Source: Catenulispora pinisilvae (lineage in GTDB: Bacteria > Actinomycetota > Actinomycetes > Streptomycetales > Catenulisporaceae). From it: 62,908 nt of DNA. Each line of letters begins with the position of its first letter. The first letter of the stretch is position 1. The position numbers and the translations under genes were made by a program. The stretch is taken from contig NZ_JAAFZA010000033.1 in assembly GCF_015356865.1 (NCBI RefSeq), positions 1 to 62,908 of the forward strand, read 5' to 3'. Below, in pieces: positions 58,385 through 62,908 of this stretch. The notes under the pieces were generated by a model. The model was given only the letters and a program-made list of their open reading frames with translations, did no database searches and was not told the DNA's origin.

Positions 58385-61198
58385 TCACCCGCGCGAGGCA
58401 GCCTGCGCCACATCCCGCAGCAGCGCGGCCGTCTCCGGCTGGAGCGGCAGCCCTTCGCGCTCGGCGTAGCCGAGGAGGGCGTCGGCGTGGCGGCGGGCGG
58501 CGGGCAGGTCGCTCAGGGCGCCCAGCGCGGTCAGCAGGTCCCGGTACAAGAGCTCTGATTCGGGGGCCGCCGCCAGGCCTCTGAGAGCCGCCTTGCGGGC
58601 GTTGCGCGGGCTCTGTTCGTGCAGGCACGCTTCGGCGACGTAGTGCGCCGTGTCGATCGCCAGCGCCGCGATCTCGTGCCGGAGTGTTTCGGCCCAGCCG
58701 TAGCGGCGCAGCGGGGCGTCCTCGAACGGCCGGCCGCGGACCAGGCTGAGTGCGCCGACCAGCTCGCCGGTCTGGGTGCGGTGCAGGAAATCCAGCCAGT
58801 CGCAGGTCACTACCGGTGCCAGGGTCACGCTCTCCGGCGTGACCCGGAGCAGCTGCTCGTCAGGGCCGAGGACTTCGCGGAGCCGTACCAGCTGCGCGTC
58901 GATGATCGTCATCGCACCCGCGTGCGCGGGCCACAGCTCCGTGGCCAGCTGCTGGACCGAGCAGCCGGGGTGCAGCATGACGTACGCCGCGACCTCCGCC
59001 AGCTCCGCCGAGCCTTCGTCGCCGGCCAGCACGATCGGGCCGAGGATGTCGATCGTGTACGTCGGTGCCGCGGCGAGGTCATCGGTTTCGGCCGGGTTCG
59101 ACGCGCCCGGCTTCGCCATCCCCGCGGCGGCGGCCTTGCGCTGGCTCCAGTACGCGCCGTGCCATTGGCCCGGTTTACGCGGCGTGGTCTCGCGGGCGAC
59201 CGACCGATCACGCGCCGCGAGATATCCGCTTCGTGCCGACAGGGCGGGTTGGTCGTCCCGAGTCGGCAAGGCGGGCTGGTCGCGCCGAGTCGGTGAATCG
59301 GGTTGGTCGTCGTCGATCCCCACCAAACGGTCCTCAGCCCGCGGCGGCGGAGGCTCCTCATCCCCGTCCGCCACCGGATCGAACTGCGGCAGGTTCGCCG
59401 GCTTCAGCGCCAGCCGCACCGCCTTCGCGGTGCCGGGCCCCGGCAGCGGAGCCGTGGTCGTCGGTAACGCGGTCGGTAACAGTGCGTCCACCCGGAACAG
59501 GTCGTCGACCGGCACCCGGAACCGGTTGGGCTGCACCGGATCCGGCGTCGGGATCAGCTCGGCGCGGGCCGGCGGACGCGACGCGCCAGCCGCCGACCCC
59601 GACCCCGACCCCGACGCTGCCGCCGACGCCTCAAGCGCGCCGGACCCCGCACCGTCCCCGTTCCCCGCCACATGCCGCCGAGGATGCGAAGGCTTCCGCT
59701 TCGGCAACGGCGTCTTCGCGCCCGGGCCCTCGGGCCGCGCCGAGGCCGGCAAGTGGAACGCCCCCTCGCGCGGTGCCGGCTTCTCCTGATCCGAATCCGC
59801 CGCCGACAGCTCCCGCACGACCGCTTCGAACCGGTCTTCGCGCAGCGCCTGCACCCGCAGCGGGATCCCCGGCACACCGGACTGCGAGCGCGGCGTGTGG
59901 AACATCGGCCCGCCGATCGTCCAGGGCGACAACGCCTGCTCCCGGTCCGCGGCCACCGCCACCACCGCGACCGATGTCCGCTGCCGCCCCGAGAGCAGGT
60001 GCCGCAGCCGGTGCGTCAGCCGCGGGTCCGGCGGTACCGCCGACAGCAGCACGTGGGTCTTCGTGATCGGCGCCAGTTCGTCGTCCGGGTGGGTCCGGGC
60101 CTTGCGCACCGTGACGCCGCGCCGGTCCAGCACCGCCTCGACCCCGGCCGACCACCGCGCCAGCGCCTCCACGGCGGGCACCAGATCGTCGCCGGACGTC
60201 AGCCGGCCCGGGGCGAACAGCGGCGGCAGTTCCTCGCCGAAACCGACGAGCGTCACCTCCACCTGATCGGCCGCCATCCCGGTCGCCAGTTCCACGGCCA
60301 TCGCCCGCAGCACCGACACCGACTCGGCCTCCGGCGCCAGCAGCGAGATCCCGCCGGTGGCCTCCAGATCGACCATGACCGTGTCGTCGTCCTCGTCGAA
60401 GCCCAGCGACACCAGCGCCGGATACGGGGCTGGGGCCGGGGGCGCACCGACCGGCGCGCCGAGCGGGCAGATCCACACCCCGGGCCGGCGCGGATCGGCG
60501 TAGAACGGCGCGACCGGCGGCTGCGGGCGCGCCAGGTGTAGCTCCAGGCCGTGCCGCTTGAGCACCGTCGCGCTGATGTCCGGCAGACCCCGGTCGGCCT
60601 TGGTCAGCTTGGCGCTCAGAGTCCTCAGCGCCGCGTCGATCAGCACCTGGCCGGTCGGGTTGTCGATCCGGCTCAGCTCCAGCTCCCAGTCCCCGGGGCG
60701 CCGCATCGAGATCCGCTCGCCGGGCCGGCGCCGCGTGAGCTTGCGCAGCCGCCGGTCGCCCAGCGCGCTCAGGACCCCGGCGGCCAGCAGCCCGCCGGTC
60801 GCCGCCACGGTCTTCCCGGAGTCGTTGCCGGTGGTGGCGAAGGTGGACTCGCGCCGGGCCAGGGCACTGACAGCGGTGCCGATCCCGGACTCGATCGCCA
60901 GCTGTACCGGTTCGGGCGTCAGCTCCGGCCGGTGCCGTCCCATGTCCGGCGGCATGATCAGCACCCAGCCGGACTGGAGGAACTCGACGTAGCTGAACAC
61001 CGTCCCGTCCGGCATCCGCCGGCCGTCGTTCAGCTCGGCGATGTCGGCGAACCGGTTGGGGTCCCCCAGCTGCTCCTCGGCGATCCGCCACAGCGAGTCG
61101 CCCCTGCGCACGACATACGTCTGATACTCCGGAGCCTCCGGCCCCGAAGCCGTACTCGAGCCGGGCCGCGACCCCGCGACGCCCCCGTCCTCCGCCAT
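58385..61198 (-). CDS. LysM-BTAD protein of the Tad-locus type
   Basis: A 937-residue protein. LysM domain at about 27-82 (YVVRRGDSLWRIAEEQLGDP), a middle region with two hydrophobic patches and long Pro/Ala-rich linkers (about 490-690), and a C-terminal transcriptional-activation-type BTAD domain from about 700 (IDILGPIVLAGDEGS, then LDFLHRTQTGELVGALSL). In Streptomyces such proteins sit beside Flp/Tad pilus genes; here the CpaF-type ATPase gene ends one base before its ATG (TGACATG). Whether it is a regulator or an envelope protein is not known. No DNA-binding OmpR-type domain is clear ahead of the BTAD. Confidence 0.75.
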   Translation of the reverse strand: MAEDGGVAGSRPGSSTASGPEAPEYQTYVVRRGDSLWRIAEEQLGDPNRFADIAELNDGRRMPDGTVFSYVEFLQSGWVLIMPPDMGRHRPELTPEPVQLAIESGIGTAVSALARRESTFATTGNDSGKTVAATGGLLAAGVLSALGDRRLRKLTRRRPGERISMRRPGDWELELSRIDNPTGQVLIDAALRTLSAKLTKADRGLPDISATVLKRHGLELHLARPQPPVAPFYADPRRPGVWICPLGAPVGAPPAPAPYPALVSLGFDEDDDTVMVDLEATGGISLLAPEAESVSVLRAMAVELATGMAADQVEVTLVGFGEELPPLFAPGRLTSGDDLVPAVEALARWSAGVEAVLDRRGVTVRKARTHPDDELAPITKTHVLLSAVPPDPRLTHRLRHLLSGRQRTSVAVVAVAADREQALSPWTIGGPMFHTPRSQSGVPGIPLRVQALREDRFEAVVRELSAADSDQEKPAPREGAFHLPASARPEGPGAKTPLPKRKPSHPRRHVAGNGDGAGSGALEASAAASGSGSGSAAGASRPPARAELIPTPDPVQPNRFRVPVDDLFRVDALLPTALPTTTAPLPGPGTAKAVRLALKPANLPQFDPVADGDEEPPPPRAEDRLVGIDDDQPDSPTRRDQPALPTRDDQPALSARSGYLAARDRSVARETTPRKPGQWHGAYWSQRKAAAAGMAKPGASNPAETDDLAAAPTYTIDILGPIVLAGDEGSAELAEVAAYVMLHPGCSVQQLATELWPAHAGAMTIIDAQLVRLREVLGPDEQLLRVTPESVTLAPVVTCDWLDFLHRTQTGELVGALSLVRGRPFEDAPLRRYGWAETLRHEIAALAIDTAHYVAEACLHEQSPRNARKAALRGLAAAPESELLYRDLLTALGALSDLPAARRHADALLGYAEREGLPLQPETAALLRDVAQAASRG

Positions 61199-61199
61199 G

Positions 61200-62900
61200 T
61201 CACTCCTGGTCCAGCCGCCGCCGGTCGTGCAGATACTGCCGGTCGAAGACGTCCTGCTCGGTCAGCGAGGGCTTCGGCACCGGCGTCATGTTCTGGAACC
61301 CGCGGCCGCCGTCCCGCTGCTGTTGTTGCTGCTGCTGGTGCGGAGCGGGCCGCGAGACGTTCTGGGCCGCCGGGGTCGGGGCCACGTACCACTGGTCGTT
61401 CCCGTACAGGAACCATTTGGGGTCGAAGCCGGCCCGCTGCAAGGTCGCCAGCCGCTCCGGCCGCTGCGCGAACACCGCGCGGCCGTCCGGACCGGGGCCG
61501 AACACCTCGGTGACGATCGGCGCCAGCCGGTCCCCGAGCCCGTTCACCTCCACCACGCGATCGACGTAGCGCCCGGTGGCCCGCGGCTCGCGCGGATCCC
61601 GGGCGTCCGCCGGGGACGGGGAGTCGGTGTCCAGCCGGATGTCGACGATGTAGTGCAGGGTCTCGGCGGCCAGCTGGACCGCCGAGTCTCTGCTCATCAC
61701 ATCCCGGCTCATGAAGTCCCGGCTCATCGTGGTCCGCATGCACAGCATGACGAACTTGTTGAACGCCTCCCGCGTCGAGTTCGCGTGGATCCCACACAGT
61801 GCGGCCCGGCCGCCGGTGGACACGGCCTCCAGCAACGTGGCCGCCTCGGCTCCGCGGATCTCGCCGACCACCAGCCGCGCCACGTTCATCCGCAGCGCGA
61901 CTTCGATCACGTCCGACAGCGTCACCTCGCCGATCCGCCGGCCGTCCGGCCCGCGCTCGGAGGTCCCCGGCCAGGACTGGTAGGCGACCATCCGCGGGTG
62001 CCGCCCGACCTCGTCGAGGTTGAGTTCGAACTCTGCCTCGACCGTCGCGTAGCGCTCCATGACCGGTATCTCGGCGGCCAGCGCGCGCAGCAGCGTGGTC
62101 TTGCCCGCGCCGAGCGGCCCGGTGACCACGATCGTCTGCCCGGCCAGCACCGCGCTGCGCAGGAACGCCGCGATCGCCGGGGAGACCATGCCGCGCACCA
62201 CCAGATCGTCCAGCGTCACCTTCACGACCCGGTGCCGGCGCACCACCAGCGTCGGCCGCTTGGACACGCCGATCGTGGCGGTCAGCCGCGCGCCGCCGTC
62301 GACGGTGAGGTCGAGCAGCGGCTCGGCCGGGGTCAGGATCCGATGACGCCGCGCCGCCCAGGTCCGCACATCGGTCAGCAGCGCCTCGTCCGACGAGGCG
62401 ATCCGCGGCGCCTTCTCCACCCGGCCGTCGGTGTAGACCACGTGGCCGTCGTCGCAGCCCCGGTACTCGATGGTCTCCACGTCCGGGTGGTCCAGCATCG
62501 GGGCCAGGCCGCCCATGCCGAAGACCGAGGCGCCCGCGGCCCGGCGCATGGCGTCCTGGCGCGCGTCGTCGACTGCCTGGCCGCGCGCCGAGGCCCGGGC
62601 CGACCAGGAGTTCACCGACTCCTCGATGACCGCCATCCCGAAGGCCCGGCGCTGCTCCTCGGTACCGGGGTCCGGGGGCGGGAACCGGTCGGCGATCCGG
62701 TCGCGCACCTGCTTGCGGATGGCGTCGACCCCCGGCCAGTCGACGGCGGCGAAGGCGTGGATCCCCTGCGCGGGCTTGGGATCGGGCGGGTACTCCGCGC
62801 CGCCGCCGAACCGGAGCGCGAGTTCGTGGCGCGAGCGGTTCGTCCGGTCGTCGTCATCGGACGTGGACGTCGGCGTCGGCGTCGGCGTCGGTAAGGGCAT
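61200..62900 (-). CDS. CpaF/TadA-type secretion ATPase (start at window edge)
   Basis: A type II/IV secretion ATPase powering a Flp/Tad pilus. Walker A is GPLGAGKTTLLRAL near 260, followed by the Asp box (YATVEAEFELNLDE), Walker B RLVVGEIRGAEA near 345 and the His box GIHANS. The 566-residue product has unusual features: a TPTPTPT N-terminus from a GTCGGC hexamer repeat (62869-62891), the triple MSRDFMSRDVMSRDS near 391-405 and a run of seven Gln near 523. ATG 62900 is eight bases from the window end, so the true start may be further left of this strand. It precedes the LysM-BTAD gene by 1 bp. Confidence 0.85.
   Translation of the reverse strand: MPLPTPTPTPTSTSDDDDRTNRSRHELALRFGGGAEYPPDPKPAQGIHAFAAVDWPGVDAIRKQVRDRIADRFPPPDPGTEEQRRAFGMAVIEESVNSWSARASARGQAVDDARQDAMRRAAGASVFGMGGLAPMLDHPDVETIEYRGCDDGHVVYTDGRVEKAPRIASSDEALLTDVRTWAARRHRILTPAEPLLDLTVDGGARLTATIGVSKRPTLVVRRHRVVKVTLDDLVVRGMVSPAIAAFLRSAVLAGQTIVVTGPLGAGKTTLLRALAAEIPVMERYATVEAEFELNLDEVGRHPRMVAYQSWPGTSERGPDGRRIGEVTLSDVIEVALRMNVARLVVGEIRGAEAATLLEAVSTGGRAALCGIHANSTREAFNKFVMLCMRTTMSRDFMSRDVMSRDSAVQLAAETLHYIVDIRLDTDSPSPADARDPREPRATGRYVDRVVEVNGLGDRLAPIVTEVFGPGPDGRAVFAQRPERLATLQRAGFDPKWFLYGNDQWYVAPTPAAQNVSRPAPHQQQQQQQRDGGRGFQNMTPVPKPSLTEQDVFDRQYLHDRRRLDQE
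62869..62891 (-). repeat. GTCGGC hexamer repeat at the ATPase N-terminus
   Basis: Nearly four tandem copies of GTCGGC (plus-strand reading) encode the Thr-Pro repeats of the CpaF-type protein. Such a repeat can vary in number without shifting the frame. Confidence 0.7.
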
Positions 62901-62908
62901 CGGCGGTG

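Overview
The window is chromosomal DNA of a high-GC filamentous-type actinomycete. Coding third positions are almost all G or C. The gene content is actinobacterial: an IdeR/DmdR-type iron regulator, coenzyme F420 biosynthesis (fbiC), LCP cell-wall ligase, LAXTG-type sortase substrate, NB-ARC/TPR regulators, solo Prim-Pol, a Tad-type ATPase beside a LysM-BTAD protein. The dcd / serC / citA / pdxH / ideR order on the left recalls, from memory, the Streptomyces core chromosome. The genus cannot be fixed from sequence alone. I saw no tRNA, rRNA, CRISPR array, insertion sequence or prophage.

Layout. 1-20.5 kb is mostly housekeeping and regulation: dCTP deaminase, an EntS-like MFS exporter behind an iron box, RNA 2',3'-cyclic phosphodiesterase, SerC, a beta-hydroxyacid dehydrogenase, citrate synthase, PdxH, a UdgX-type uracil-DNA glycosylase, an M48 peptidase, an MFS/ArsR divergent pair, IdeR, a cell-wall-anchored protein, a Prim-Pol protein and an HTH regulator with a proline-rich membrane protein. 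20.6-29.5 kb holds an NB-ARC regulator, a DUF1648/GntR pair, an SDR and an LCP operon. 29.6-36 kb is a catabolic block of three LLM flavin/F420-type oxidoreductases, an SDR and fbiC. 36-40 kb has an ECF42-type sigma factor with its YciI partner, a secreted His-rich protein and a second ECF/anti-sigma-like pair. 40-57 kb is a second catabolic block: two acyl-CoA ligases, a thiolase-like lipid-transfer protein with a DUF35 partner, two enoyl-CoA hydratases, an ATP-grasp acyl-CoA synthetase-like protein, an HsaB-like flavin reductase, SDRs, a Zn-alcohol dehydrogenase, a cyclase-family hydrolase and a TetR regulator. 57-62.9 kb has a degenerate M48-like gene and a LysM-BTAD/CpaF-type pair that probably continues beyond the window.

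Main observation. A palindrome, CTGAC-N5-GTCAG, lies upstream of at least ten genes or divergent pairs between 21.5 and 56 kb (six perfect copies, four with one mismatch). One copy overlaps the start codon of the TetR gene at 45943. This links the scattered catabolic genes into one probable regulon, which I read as activation (CoA ligases), flavin/F420 redox chemistry, beta-oxidation and retro-aldol cleavage of a hydrophobic, perhaps isoprenoid or steroid-like, substrate. fbiC sits inside one of the controlled operons, so cofactor supply may be tied to the pathway.

Second observation. At about ten gene ends the last few codons, including the stop codon, are repeated two to four times just downstream (for example four in-frame TAG codons 12 bp apart after the NB-ARC gene, and a 16-bp exact triplicate after the gene ending at 6920). 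I do not know a described element that does this.
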